A DNA stretch of 64,000 nt from Tissierellia bacterium (GTDB lineage: Bacteria; Bacillota; Clostridia; Tissierellales; Sedimentibacteraceae), in assembly GCA_012843025.1 (NCBI GenBank), contig DURT01000083.1, positions 27,880-91,879 on the forward strand, read 5' to 3'. Under the pieces are notes generated by a model. That model searched no databases. It was not told the origin of the DNA and worked only from the letters and a program-made list of their open reading frames with translations. The position numbers were made by a program, and so were the translations under genes. This document shows, piece after piece, positions 1-8,093 of the stretch; the first letter of the stretch is position 1; each line of letters starts with the position of its first letter.

Positions 1-596
1 ATTGAAGGCTGAGAAAACAACTAAGGTCATTCCCACATAATAAAGTATGTTTGTAACCTTGTCAGAATAAATTAATAGATTGCAGAATAAAAACATTAAA
101 AAGAAGGCAGTTACTATAACAGCAAAGCTCATTAAATAGAGAAGCAGCTGGGGCAAAAGACCATTGTAAATGCATATGTCAGAAAACTTATTTTCCCTGT
201 ATTTTTTTCGTAAATACGAACAAATATGTTGTTAATTTTTAATCGGTATTTCCATATTAGTATACCTAAAAATCCGAAGGGAAAGGCAATTGCAGCAGCT
301 TCTATAGGATCTAGAGAAAACAATATAGCTGCCGTTGCAGCAATTATGGCAGTTAGACACTGGTCTCCTTTAAAAGAACCTCCAGTTGAAACAAAATCAA
401 TATAAATAATATTGATTAATGCACCTGCCTGCATACCTGTTTGTACATCTTTAAGAATCAAGCCTGTAACCATTCCTGCTATTATGGGTCTATATACCGT
501 GTAATATCCTATACCTAAGGAAAGGGATGTACTGCTTGCCCAAAAGTAGAACAAGCTAAGGAGAAAAAAGTTTCCATAGGTCATTTCAATTGCCAT
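1..596 (-). pseudogene. PTS mannose/sorbose-family IIC subunit, frameshifted and cut by the window edge
   Basis: Membrane IIC subunit of a mannose-family sugar PTS; it would form the transport channel with IID. The first ~145 residues are clean and hydrophobic, with glycine-rich segments typical of IIC (for example around GMVTGLILKD and GMQAGALINI). Around 160-170 the frame runs into TAA at 132-134 after a non-hydrophobic tail, whereas the next frame, from about 165 to base 1, continues as a hydrophobic IIC-like tail (GLLPQLLLYLMSF and onward, with no stop). This is what a one-base frameshift in an otherwise intact gene looks like. The ATG overlaps the end of the IIB gene. Either the gene is broken or there is a base-call error; IID, if present, lies outside the window. 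Confidence 0.75.
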
Positions 597-1053
597 TTAT
601 TACTACCGCCTTATCTTTTGGAAGCATTTTAACTTCAACAATGACGTTTTTTCTGGCAATATCTTCTAAAATGTTAATTTCCTCATCACTTAAATGAATG
701 GAGTTATGAAATCTTTTCCTACCTTGGGCTGCACCTAATCCTCCTAGATTTATAGTATCTATTTCCACCTTTTCAACCAAATTTTTCACCGTTTCAATAT
801 TTTTGCACAATATAAGTATCCTGGAACCTTCATCTTCCCCCATTAAATAGGAGACAGTGTCATTTACTGTTAAAACCTGAACAGCAATGTTTTCAGGTGC
901 CGATGCCTCTATTAGCTGACACATGAATTCATCCCTTGCGTATTCATCATCAGTAATTATAACTTCATTAACTTTCAAAAAAGGTATCCAGGACACAACC
1001 ACCTGTCCGTGAAGAAGTCTGTCATCAATTCTCAGTAAAACAACCTTTTTCAT
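586..1053 (-). CDS. PTS mannose/sorbose-family IIB subunit
   Basis: Cytoplasmic IIB phosphotransfer protein that takes phosphate from IIA and passes it to the sugar bound by IIC. About 155 residues, normal for the family. The signature RIDDRLLHGQV near the N-terminus contains the phosphorylated histidine; the C-terminal half has the NLGGLGAAQGRKRF stretch seen in this family. I chose the internal ATG (MKKVVLLRIDD), which sits 7 bases after GAGG, over the longer MRYKMKK start. It lies between IIA and IIC in the usual order and its stop overlaps the IIC start. Sugar specificity cannot be read from the sequence. Confidence 0.9.
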   Translation of the reverse strand: MKKVVLLRIDDRLLHGQVVVSWIPFLKVNEVIITDDEYARDEFMCQLIEASAPENIAVQVLTVNDTVSYLMGEDEGSRILILCKNIETVKNLVEKVEIDTINLGGLGAAQGRKRFHNSIHLSDEEINILEDIARKNVIVEVKMLPKDKAVVINGN

Positions 1054-1061
1054 CTTATACC

Positions 1062-1460
1062 TCAATCTGTAGAGAATTTCTCATTAACAAATACTATGCT
1101 TTTTTTACCGTTTTTTATTATTTTGTCTGCTACTTCTTGTAAGCTGTAGGTATCACGGCTAACAGCAATATCTATGAACAAAGGAAAATTAATACCTGTT
1201 ATATGGAAAAAGTTCCTGTTTTTCAATGCCCTTTGAACAGCATTGTAAGGGCTTCCTCCATACATATCCGTAAAAACAATTAGCTCATCCTGGGATAGCT
1301 CTTCTATTGCTTCTTCTACCTTGTTTAACAAAGTATCGAAGCTATCGCCTTGCTTAAATGATATACTCCATGCATTTTCAATTTTTCCTATAATTAATTC
1401 TGAACTTTTTAATAATTCTTTACCAAAATCTCCATGTGTAACAAGTAAAATATTAATCAT
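1062..1460 (-). CDS. PTS mannose/sorbose-family IIA subunit
   Basis: Cytoplasmic IIA protein that receives phosphate from HPr and passes it to IIB. About 132 residues, a free-standing EIIA-Man fold. The N-terminus ILLVTHGDFGKELL carries the catalytic histidine; FTDMYGGSPYNAV is the conserved loop following the second conserved acidic region. The start is taken at MINILLV because GGGAGATGA lies just upstream of it; the earlier ATG overlaps that ribosome site. It is followed within 10 bases by IIB and preceded by the PHP phosphatase gene with a 26-base gap, so all four are probably one transcript. Confidence 0.9.
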   Translation of the reverse strand: MINILLVTHGDFGKELLKSSELIIGKIENAWSISFKQGDSFDTLLNKVEEAIEELSQDELIVFTDMYGGSPYNAVQRALKNRNFFHITGINFPLFIDIAVSRDTYSLQEVADKIIKNGKKSIVFVNEKFSTD

Positions 1461-1486
1461 AGTATCATCTCCCATTGTACATTATA

Positions 1487-2359
1487 TCATAGTCTTTTAT
1501 TAATTTCACCACTTACATTTAGATTTTGCATCTTAAAACCATCCTTAGTTAAATATGTCAAACTTTCAAATCCCAATTTATTTAACAGCATATACATTTC
1601 ATTTAATCCACAATCAAGCCCCTCAACTGAGTGGGCATCTGTATTTATTATTACGGGAATATTTATTTCCCTTATTAGTTCTAATATAAAAGTTGAAGGA
1701 TATTGTTCTTTCGTAAACCCCCTGGCAATTCCCCCTGTATTAATTTCTATAGCGGAAGATGTATTCTTTATTATACCTAAACAATTTTCTACTGCCTCAA
1801 TATACCAGGGTTCATTTTCATTAAATAGTATATTATTTTTGTTATTCTTTTTAAACAAATCAAAATGACCAATAATAGGAGGTTGAAATTTATAAGCCAT
1901 TTCAGAAATTGTTTCATAGTACGTTTCCACGGCCTTTCTAATATTTCCCTGAAAGCTTTCCTCTATTCCTTTAATCAATTCCTCCATGGTATAATCGACA
2001 GTCCACATTGAACCGTTTTTTAACTTTCCCAAGTAATGAACCGACCCTATATAATAATCAAGTCTATTTATAAGGGACCTGCTAATATCTGAAAAACCTA
2101 TTCCAGGAATATAGTCCATCTCCATTCCTAAAAATACATTAATTTTATCCTTATATTTATATTTAAGAGCAGTCACTTCTTCTATATATTCTTCTATTTT
2201 GTCCTTCTTTATATTCCAATCTGTTTCTTCATCTACAGGACCGTGGGAGGATATACCGATGGAATGAAAATTTTTTTCTAGGGCAGCCAAGACCATTTCT
2301 TCCGGGCTGTTTTTTCCGTCACAATAGATAGTGTGAGTGTGTAAATTTGTAATATGCAT
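1487..2359 (-). CDS. PHP-domain phosphatase, histidinol-phosphatase (HisK/HisJ) family
   Basis: PHP-superfamily metallo-phosphoesterase of about 290 residues. Metal ligands are visible: NLHTHTIYCDG at the N-terminus (HxH), SSHGP, GMEMDY, GSVHYLG, GHFDLF and NTDAHS near the C-terminus. The family includes L-histidinol phosphatase, the last phosphatase step of histidine synthesis, but many members act on other phosphorylated substrates. No other his gene is nearby; it sits 26 bases upstream of a mannose-type PTS IIA on the same strand, so a sugar-phosphate substrate is possible (inference). A good AGGAGG site precedes the ATG. Confidence 0.75.
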   Translation of the reverse strand: MHITNLHTHTIYCDGKNSPEEMVLAALEKNFHSIGISSHGPVDEETDWNIKKDKIEEYIEEVTALKYKYKDKINVFLGMEMDYIPGIGFSDISRSLINRLDYYIGSVHYLGKLKNGSMWTVDYTMEELIKGIEESFQGNIRKAVETYYETISEMAYKFQPPIIGHFDLFKKNNKNNILFNENEPWYIEAVENCLGIIKNTSSAIEINTGGIARGFTKEQYPSTFILELIREINIPVIINTDAHSVEGLDCGLNEMYMLLNKLGFESLTYLTKDGFKMQNLNVSGEINKRL

Positions 2360-2489
2360 TTTTACCTCCTTTTTCTTATGAATATTTTAAATCAAGTAAA
2401 CAAAATAGTAAAGAATTCTTTATTTTTAATTCACTTAAATTAATTTTAAACGTATATTGATTATAAAATAATAAATAATGGAGGATAGT

Positions 2490-2951
2490 ATGTATTCAAA
2501 TTATAGAAATAATATGCCCCACTACGATTCAATGCCTTATAATTACGGCTCCAGAGGCATGAATAGTTATCCTAGGAGAACTCATATGACAAACACTATG
2601 CCTACACCTTTTATGCCAGAGGATATGTTTGATATGAGGCCCTTCATTCCCGAAAGCGAAATGCCTTTTACCATTGACGGCGACATGCCTGCACTTCCCA
2701 GGACTTTCAATGGGCAGCCGGGTATGCCACAGATGCCAGGTATGCCGGGTATGCCACAGATGCCTGCCATGCCAGATGACGGTAATTTGTATCCAATGCC
2801 CGGAATGTTTTACGATATGCCCCAAATGAACTGTGAGCAATTAAGAGAAATGATGAGAAGAATGAATTGTCCCATGAGTGATATGGAAATGAATGATAGG
2901 ACCACCCCAAGGCCACCGTCCAGTAATATGCCATCTAATCAGGAACAGTAA
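2490..2951 (+). CDS. Methionine- and proline-rich small protein, unknown function
   Basis: I do not recognise a family. The 153-residue product has no membrane segment or signal peptide. It is strikingly rich in Met and Pro throughout and contains a central run of MPG/MPQ/MPA triplets around residues 78-94; the C-terminal part has a possible helix MNCEQLREMMRRMNCP with two cysteines. The start is the second ATG because GGAGG overlaps the first one with ideal spacing to the second. It is a single gene ended by a strong hairpin and sits just upstream of sigK on the same strand, so a sporulation role (such as coat protein) is conceivable but unproven. Confidence 0.7.
   Translation: MYSNYRNNMPHYDSMPYNYGSRGMNSYPRRTHMTNTMPTPFMPEDMFDMRPFIPESEMPFTIDGDMPALPRTFNGQPGMPQMPGMPGMPQMPAMPDDGNLYPMPGMFYDMPQMNCEQLREMMRRMNCPMSDMEMNDRTTPRPPSSNMPSNQEQ
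2719..2775 (+). repeat. Short tandem repeat encoding MPG/MPQ triplets
   Basis: Degenerate 9-base units (ATGCC plus GGT/GGG/CAG) repeat about six times in frame within the Met/Pro-rich gene, giving a three-residue periodicity in the protein. This is the type of tract that can change length by slippage. Confidence 0.6.
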
Positions 2952-2964
2952 TCTAGGTCTGATA

Positions 2965-3008
2965 CTATTTGTCATTCCGGACTAGTCCGAATGACAAATA
3001 GCTGTTTT
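2965..3008 (+). terminator. Intrinsic terminator after the Met/Pro-rich gene
   Basis: Near-perfect long stem: CTATTTGTCATTC (2965-2977) pairs with GAATGACAAATAG (2989-3001), and the centre GGACTAGTCC is itself palindromic. A short T-run follows at 3004-3008. Confidence 0.75.
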
Positions 3009-3076
3009 TGTCTAACTATGTCTAATTTTCTTTATTTCCTGAAAAATAAAAATTTTACCCTTATTTTTTATGTGTA

Positions 3077-3084
3077 CATACAGT
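3077..3084 (+). promoter_or_regulatory. Possible mother-cell sigma -10 element upstream of sigK
   Basis: CATACAGT is close to the published SigE -10 consensus and CATATAATA at 3100-3108 is close to the SigK one. No convincing -35 was found, so this is a weak call based on short motifs only. Confidence 0.25.
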
Positions 3085-3129
3085 TTTTAGAATTTTGTGC
3101 ATATAATATACAACTTTGGGGGTGTTTTT

Positions 3130-3831
3130 TTGTTTGAGAATTTGTTACAAATACTATTACCATTATCTATTTTCATCTTTGGTTACATAACAAACGGCAG
3201 CTCATTTCCACAACCCTTAAGCAAGGAAGAAGAAGCTATACTTATCCACAGGTCTAAGGAAGGGGATATTGAAGCTAGAAATATTCTTATAGAAAGAAAT
3301 CTCCGTTTGGTGGCACATGTTATAAAAAAGTACAAATCAGTAGGGATAGATCAGGAAGACTTAATTTCAATCGGAACTATTGGTTTAATTAAAGCAGTAT
3401 CCACTTTTGATAACAACAAGGGAATACGCCTTGCCACCTATGCTGCTAAATGTATCGACAATGAAGTGCTAATGACCATAAGAAGCGATAAAAAACTGAA
3501 GAAAGAAGTATCCCTTCACGGACCTTTAGGCACGGACAAAGAAGGCAATAATATTTATCTTATTGATATTATTAAGTACGAAGGTGAAGAAATCATCAAT
3601 CGGTTGGATAAGGAAGAAAAAATTAAAGCATTGGATGAAATATTAGATAAAACTCTTCAAAAAAGGGAAAAACTAATTATTGAAATGAGGTACGGTATAA
3701 GGAATAAGGAACATAAAACTCAGAGAGAAATTGCTAAAATCTTAGGCATATCCAGATCCTATGTATCAAGAATAGAAAAAAAAGCCCTTAAAAAACTCTA
3801 TGACGCCTTAGTTTCAAATGTAGGTAATTAA
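3130..3831 (+). CDS. sigK: RNA polymerase sporulation sigma factor, SigK type
   Basis: Late mother-cell sigma factor directing RNA polymerase to coat and spore-maturation genes. About 234 residues. A hydrophobic N-terminal stretch (roughly residues 1-20) ending near GYITNGSSF resembles the pro-sequence of pro-SigK; then come region 2 (NLRLVAHVIKKY, DLISIGTIGLIKAV, ATYAAKCIDNEVLM) and region 4 with its helix-turn-helix (TQREIAKILGISRSYVSRIEKKAL). The TTG start is chosen because GGGGGTG lies 5-6 bases upstream; an in-frame GTG at 3097 would give an extra 11 residues. The gene is continuous, with no skin-type element. SigE is the main alternative identity, but the PKPLSKEEE-like segment favours SigK. 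Confidence 0.88.
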   Translation: MFENLLQILLPLSIFIFGYITNGSSFPQPLSKEEEAILIHRSKEGDIEARNILIERNLRLVAHVIKKYKSVGIDQEDLISIGTIGLIKAVSTFDNNKGIRLATYAAKCIDNEVLMTIRSDKKLKKEVSLHGPLGTDKEGNNIYLIDIIKYEGEEIINRLDKEEKIKALDEILDKTLQKREKLIIEMRYGIRNKEHKTQREIAKILGISRSYVSRIEKKALKKLYDALVSNVGN

Positions 3832-3835
3832 ATAG

Positions 3836-3890
3836 GACGAGGATTGTCATTGACAATCCCCGTCCCCCGGCAGATTATTCTGCTTTTTTT
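3836..3890 (+). terminator. Hairpins between convergent sigK and trhP
   Basis: GGATTGTC/GACAATCC forms a stem (3841-3858) flanked by GAC/GTC. It is followed by GCAGA/TCTGC (3870-3883) with seven Ts on the plus strand, which overlaps the last codons of the convergent gene. Together they can stop sigK transcription. Confidence 0.6.
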
Positions 3891-5095
3891 CTTAATATAT
3901 AATAAGGTTCCACCATTTCTTCAATAGGCATTTTTATTATTTGCTGGGGATGAGGTGCAGCATCTATTTTATTTCCCTCTTCATCCTGCATATTTTTTGC
4001 CTCTATTTCAAAATGCCTACCCTTGGGGCCAAAGCATTCTAATATATCTCCTTCTGAAAATTTGTTTCTTTGTTCTATTACAGCAATCCTAGTAGCCTCA
4101 TCGTAAGACCTTATAATTCCTACAACATCATAAGTTCTTATATAGCTGCTGTGATTGTATATCTGGCCATATTTGTATGGATTGCCAAAGAAAAAACCGT
4201 AGGAAAATTCCCTGTGAGAGGATTTTTCTAATTCTTCTTTCCAGTACTGGGTATTTCTTTGACTTTCAGGATATTTAAGCTCATCTAAGGCATTCCTGTA
4301 GGAACGAACTGTAGTGGCAGTATAGTACTCACTTTTGTTTCTTCCTTCGATTTTTAGAGCTTTTATTCCTATATCCTTGAACCTCTGCAAATGCTCAATC
4401 ATACATAGATCTTTGGAATTCATTATAAAGGTTCCTTCATGGTTTTCTTCTATGGGATAATACTCTCCCGGCCTTTTTTCCTCAACTAAGTGGTATTTCC
4501 ACCTACAAGCCTGAGCACAATCCCCCTTGTTTGAAAAACGTCCTGTCATAAAACTTGATAAAAGACATCTTCCTGAATAGGAAATACACATGGCTCCATG
4601 AACGAAAGTTTCAAATTCCAAATCATTTGGAGAATTCTTTACTATGGTTTCTATTTCTTCAAAGGTTAATTCCCTTGCTAAAACAATTCTGTTAACCCCT
4701 TGCTTATACCAAAAATTTGCCGTATGGTAGTTGGTTGTATTAGCCTGGGTGCTTAAATGAATTCGCATATCCGGAATTGTTTGCTTTATTATTTCTATTA
4801 CCCCTGGGTCTGCTACAATTAATGCATCAGCACCAATTTTTTGTAAATATTTTAAATATTCTTCAATATCTTTTAAATCATCGTTGTGAGGCACAATATT
4901 TACGGTTATGTTTGCTTTTCTTCCATGTTTGTGGCAATACTCCACACCCTCTTGCAATTCCTTATTTGTGAAATTCTTGCCTCCTGCTCTCATTCCCATG
5001 GATTTCCCAGCAAAATAAATTTCATCGGCTCCGTATTGTACAGCCATAATTAATTTATCCTTATTACCTGCAGGTGCTAGTAATTTTGGTAACAT
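3875..5095 (-). CDS. trhP: U32-family protein, tRNA 5-hydroxyuridine synthesis (TrhP type)
   Basis: Peptidase-U32-family protein of about 406 residues. Family members YrrO/TrhP are required for making 5-hydroxyuridine at tRNA position 34 from prephenate-dependent chemistry. The N-terminus LLAPAGNKDKL and the signature EFETFVHGAMCISYSGRCLLS are diagnostic, with CAQACRW further on giving the conserved cysteine set. The start is the internal ATG (MLPKLLAPAG), which follows AAAGGAG; the upstream ATG contains that site. The following genes trmR and mltG give the same set as yrrL-yrrM-yrrN/O of Bacillus subtilis, and TrmR methylates the product of TrhP, so the assignment fits its neighbours. Only one U32 gene is present here rather than two. 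Confidence 0.85.
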   Translation of the reverse strand: MLPKLLAPAGNKDKLIMAVQYGADEIYFAGKSMGMRAGGKNFTNKELQEGVEYCHKHGRKANITVNIVPHNDDLKDIEEYLKYLQKIGADALIVADPGVIEIIKQTIPDMRIHLSTQANTTNYHTANFWYKQGVNRIVLARELTFEEIETIVKNSPNDLEFETFVHGAMCISYSGRCLLSSFMTGRFSNKGDCAQACRWKYHLVEEKRPGEYYPIEENHEGTFIMNSKDLCMIEHLQRFKDIGIKALKIEGRNKSEYYTATTVRSYRNALDELKYPESQRNTQYWKEELEKSSHREFSYGFFFGNPYKYGQIYNHSSYIRTYDVVGIIRSYDEATRIAVIEQRNKFSEGDILECFGPKGRHFEIEAKNMQDEEGNKIDAAPHPQQIIKMPIEEMVEPYYILRKKAE

Positions 5096-5137
5096 AATTT
5101 CTCCTTTCATAGGAACATTCTATTATCCAATGTCCCC

Positions 5138-5782
5138 TTACTTTAATAATGTAACTGCCAATCCGTCTCCCAAAGGTAGTACGGATGTAATAAATCTGTT
5201 ATCAGTAGATATATATTTAAGATAATTTCTTAGATTTCTCACCAAGGTTTTCTTTCTTCTTACCACTAATTCATCGGAAGCAATCATTCCCTGGTACAAA
5301 ACATTATCAGAAAGAATCATTCCTCCTGGCTTCATCATTTTTACGCATTTATCAAAAAAAACTCTGTAATAGCTTTTGGCTGCATCTATAAACGCTAAGT
5401 CGAAGGTTCCTTCCACAGTGTCCAAAGTGTCAACTGCATCCCCCAACAATACTTGTATGTTTTTCTCAAGTCCAAAATATTTTATGTTTTTCAGTGCTTC
5501 CTTGTAGAACTTTTCGCTTCTTTCTAAAGTAACAACCCTGCCTTCCTTCATGGACAAGGACATAAATATGGAGGAATATCCCACATTGGTACCTATTTCT
5601 ATTATACTTTTTGCATTAAGCTGATTTATTATAAGTTTAATAAATTGTCCCACTTCTTTATGAATTATGGGTAGATTTCTTTCTTCGCAGTATTCTCTAA
5701 ACTCTTTTAATTTTTCATTATCTTCTTTAATCAGACTGTTTATATATAAGTCTATATAGTCTTTGTTTATATTGTTATTCAT
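5138..5782 (-). CDS. trmR: SAM-dependent O-methyltransferase, tRNA 5-hydroxyuridine methyltransferase (TrmR type)
   Basis: Class I methyltransferase of 214 residues in the catechol O-methyltransferase-like family (YrrM/TrmR). SAM-binding motif IIEIGTNVGYSSIFMS (about residues 80-95), acidic loop VTLERSEK, and metal/catalytic segment FIDAAKSYY and LSDNVLYQG are all present. In B. subtilis the enzyme converts 5-hydroxyuridine-34 of tRNA into 5-methoxyuridine. It sits directly upstream of the U32 gene on the same strand with a 43-base gap, which supports this reading over a small-molecule O-methyltransferase. Confidence 0.82.
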   Translation of the reverse strand: MNNNINKDYIDLYINSLIKEDNEKLKEFREYCEERNLPIIHKEVGQFIKLIINQLNAKSIIEIGTNVGYSSIFMSLSMKEGRVVTLERSEKFYKEALKNIKYFGLEKNIQVLLGDAVDTLDTVEGTFDLAFIDAAKSYYRVFFDKCVKMMKPGGMILSDNVLYQGMIASDELVVRRKKTLVRNLRNYLKYISTDNRFITSVLPLGDGLAVTLLK

Positions 5783-5830
5783 GATACCTCTCGTCCTAGT
5801 TAGTATATTATGGGTCGGAAAAATGGGGGA

Positions 5831-6847
5831 TCACCTCAAATACTCCTCTGCTGCTTCTATATGTTCGTCATAGGTGTTTGAAAAATAGTGGGAGCCATCA
5901 CCTTTTGCTACAAAGAACAAGTAATCCACATCTGCCGGCTCCAAGACAGATAAAATAGATACTTTTCCTGGTGAATTAATAGGTGTGGGAGGCAGCCCCT
6001 CCACAATATAGGTATTATAAGGTGAATCAATTTCAATGTCCTCATAGGTTAATCTTTCTTTCCATTCTCCATGTGCATAGTTAACAGTGGCACAGGATTG
6101 AAGTTTCATGTTTATTTCTAAGCGGTTTAAAAACACCTTTGCCACCTTGTCTCTTTCTTCATCCAATAATGCTTCTTTTTCAACTATGCTTGCCAAGTTT
6201 ATTACTTCTTCAAAAGACAAGTCAGTATTATCCAACTTAGGTTTTATTTCATTTATATAGAATTCATCAAACTGTCTTAAAAGAACCCTAATAATATCTT
6301 CTTCCGAAGAATTTACATAAATATTGTAAGTATCTGGCATAAGATAACCCTGTAAATTCGAAATAGAAACATCCTTTAAAAACTCAAAGTCATTTTTAAA
6401 AATTTCAGGATTATCCATTAGTTCAATAAATTTTTCATAGTTTAAACCTGTCTGTTGAGAAAGAGACAATGCCGCTTCCTCGTTAGTAAGACCTTCTATT
6501 ACCGTTATATTAAAAGTGTTTCCGGAAGTACCTCCCTTTATTAATGCATTTAATATTTCATCTGCATCCATATTCTTTGAAAGAACATAGGTACCCGCCT
6601 TTAACAAAGAATCAGAATTTGTTTTTCCTGCATAATATTTAAAAGCACGAGTATTTAATATTAAATCATTTTCATATAAAATTTCCGCAATATCACTTGT
6701 TGTGCTGCCTGCGGGAATTTCAACAACAATTTTAGAATCATCATTTATGTCAACGGCTTTTAGATTTTCTTCAATGTAATTATTTAAATACAAATAGCTT
6801 GCCACTGCAACTAATACAACCGCTAATAATGCAATTATTTTTTTCAT
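5831..6847 (-). CDS. mltG: Endolytic murein transglycosylase MltG
   Basis: Membrane-anchored YceG-like enzyme that cleaves nascent glycan strands and helps set their length. 338 residues: one N-terminal membrane helix (about 3-22), a LysM-like domain (VEIPAGSTTSDIAEILYEND), then the catalytic YceG domain with the conserved glutamate in NLASIVEKEAL and the later motifs INMKLQSCATVNYA, SPYNTYIVEGLPPTPINSPG and YLFFVAKGDGSHYFS. The ATG is the one preceded by GGAGG; a longer in-frame start adds 14 unlikely residues. First gene of the mltG-trmR-trhP cluster, with its own promoter upstream. Confidence 0.93.
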   Translation of the reverse strand: MKKIIALLAVVLVAVASYLYLNNYIEENLKAVDINDDSKIVVEIPAGSTTSDIAEILYENDLILNTRAFKYYAGKTNSDSLLKAGTYVLSKNMDADEILNALIKGGTSGNTFNITVIEGLTNEEAALSLSQQTGLNYEKFIELMDNPEIFKNDFEFLKDVSISNLQGYLMPDTYNIYVNSSEEDIIRVLLRQFDEFYINEIKPKLDNTDLSFEEVINLASIVEKEALLDEERDKVAKVFLNRLEINMKLQSCATVNYAHGEWKERLTYEDIEIDSPYNTYIVEGLPPTPINSPGKVSILSVLEPADVDYLFFVAKGDGSHYFSNTYDEHIEAAEEYLR

Positions 6848-6880
6848 AATACCTCCATAATGATATGCCGCATACATTAG

Positions 6881-6909
6881 ATTATACAACCTTTCTACCT
6901 TAATTACAA
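6881..6909 (-). promoter_or_regulatory. Sigma-A-type promoter for mltG-trmR-trhP
   Basis: On the minus strand TTGTAA and TATAAT are separated by exactly 17 bases, about 35 bases before the mltG ATG. Confidence 0.6.
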
Positions 6910-6993
6910 TATTTTAAATTGTAAAGTATATTTTTTGAGAATTAGGTTAATATAATATTGCTTATTACTTCAGTAATGAGAGGGTTGATTCTA

Positions 6994-7233
6994 TTGGACA
7001 GATATGAATCGAATGGCACTCCCGATTTAAAAGTTGAGAATTTAGATTTGTTGAGAATGAGAAGGGATGGACAATACAGTTTAACCAATGATATCAAGGG
7101 TAAACTTAATCCCAATCTTGATTTATCCGTAAAGAAGGAAAATCAAAGAATTGAAATAAAAAGTATTGTAAATAATAAACCATCCCAATTTAGGCCTATC
7201 CTAGGCGTTAACTTTCACAATATAAAGAAGTAA
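6994..7233 (+). CDS. Small protein of unknown function
   Basis: Family not recognised. About 79 residues, basic, no membrane segment. The start is uncertain: TTG at 6994 has GAGAGGG 9 bases upstream, while ATG at 6976 overlaps that site. A TATAAT at 6951-6956 suggests transcription begins near 6963, which argues against the earlier TTG at 6958. The gene is isolated between divergent mltG and the peroxiredoxin gene and ends in a strong terminator, which supports it being real. Confidence 0.55.
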   Translation: MDRYESNGTPDLKVENLDLLRMRRDGQYSLTNDIKGKLNPNLDLSVKKENQRIEIKSIVNNKPSQFRPILGVNFHNIKK

Positions 7234-7241
7234 TAAGCGTT

Positions 7242-7273
7242 GCAACCGGTGATATTTCACCGGTTGCGTTTTT
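7242..7273 (+). terminator. Intrinsic terminator after the small unknown gene
   Basis: Perfect 11-bp stem GCAACCGGTGA/TCACCGGTTGC with a 4-base loop, followed by a T-run at 7269-7273. Confidence 0.88.
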
Positions 7274-7345
7274 ATAGAGATCTCTATTTAGAACATAATT
7301 ATCCCCACCTTCATATAATAAGAAAAATACATACAGGAGGTTAAA

Positions 7346-8050
7346 ATGATAAATAGGGAAATAATTGATGAAACGCCTAGGCAATGCTTGACTATCGGAA
7401 GAATTGCTCCTGACTTTACTGCCATAACTACTGAAGGTGTAGTAACCTTATCTCAATATAGAGGGCAATGGGTTTTACTCTTTAGTCATCCGGGAGATTT
7501 TACTCCAGTCTGTACTTCTGAATTTATTGCATTTGCACAGCTTTATCCTGAATTTGAAAAACGTAATGTTCAGCTGTTAGGTGTTAGTATAGATTCTAAT
7601 CCGTCACACTTAGGCTGGCTTTACAGTATAATGGAAATGACTGGGTTAAGAATGCCCTTTCCCCTTATTTCCGACAGGGATGCAAAGGTAGCTGAACTTT
7701 ACGGAATGGTTAATCCTGACAGAATATATGAACAAAGTGTAAGAGATGTCTTCATCATAGATCCTAATCAAAGAATAAGGGCAATTTTGGCATACCCTGC
7801 CACCAACGGGAGAAATATGTATGAACTGTTAAGACTAATCGATGCACTACAAGTAACAACTACATATGGTGTAAGCACTCCTGCAAACTGGATGCCGGGA
7901 GACCCGGTTATTGTACCTGAAGCAAGGACTTTCGACGAACTACTACAAAGAGTTACCGACCCTGAAAGTGTCGGGTTGAACTGTCTTGCTTGGTACTATT
8001 GCTTTACGGACTTATCCCAAGTAACTCCACTCAATCCTGAATCAGAATAA
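7346..8050 (+). CDS. Peroxiredoxin, Prx6 (1-Cys-like) family
   Basis: Thiol peroxidase of about 234 residues that reduces hydrogen peroxide and organic hydroperoxides. The thioredoxin-fold core has FSHPGDFTPVCTSEF with the peroxidatic cysteine and the PxxxT/C motif, followed by LGVSIDSNPSHLGW and PLISDRDAKVAELYGM. The long C-terminal domain (NWMPGDPVIVPE and on) is typical of Prx6. Two further cysteines near the C-terminus (LNCLAWYYC) could act as resolving residues, so strictly 1-Cys chemistry is not assured. GGAGG precedes the ATG. Single gene with its own terminator; a role in oxygen tolerance is expected for an anaerobe. Confidence 0.9.
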   Translation: MINREIIDETPRQCLTIGRIAPDFTAITTEGVVTLSQYRGQWVLLFSHPGDFTPVCTSEFIAFAQLYPEFEKRNVQLLGVSIDSNPSHLGWLYSIMEMTGLRMPFPLISDRDAKVAELYGMVNPDRIYEQSVRDVFIIDPNQRIRAILAYPATNGRNMYELLRLIDALQVTTTYGVSTPANWMPGDPVIVPEARTFDELLQRVTDPESVGLNCLAWYYCFTDLSQVTPLNPESE

Positions 8051-8052
8051 AA

Positions 8053-8087
8053 AATACCCTTTGGAAACTAAAGTTTCTAAAGGGTAT
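8053..8087. terminator. Bidirectional hairpin between peroxiredoxin and RNase J genes
   Basis: AATACCCTT plus AAACT pair with AGTTT plus AAAGGGTATT, giving a long, slightly interrupted stem in the short gap between two convergent genes. The U-tract is poor on both strands. Confidence 0.6.
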
Positions 8088-8093
8088 TATAGC

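Noticed and set aside
2529..2840. Minus-strand frames inside the Met/Pro-rich gene
   Set aside because: They are mirror products of the 9-base repeat and have no ribosome site.
3130..3831. A skin-type element or other interruption in sigK
   Set aside because: The frame is continuous through regions 2 and 4.
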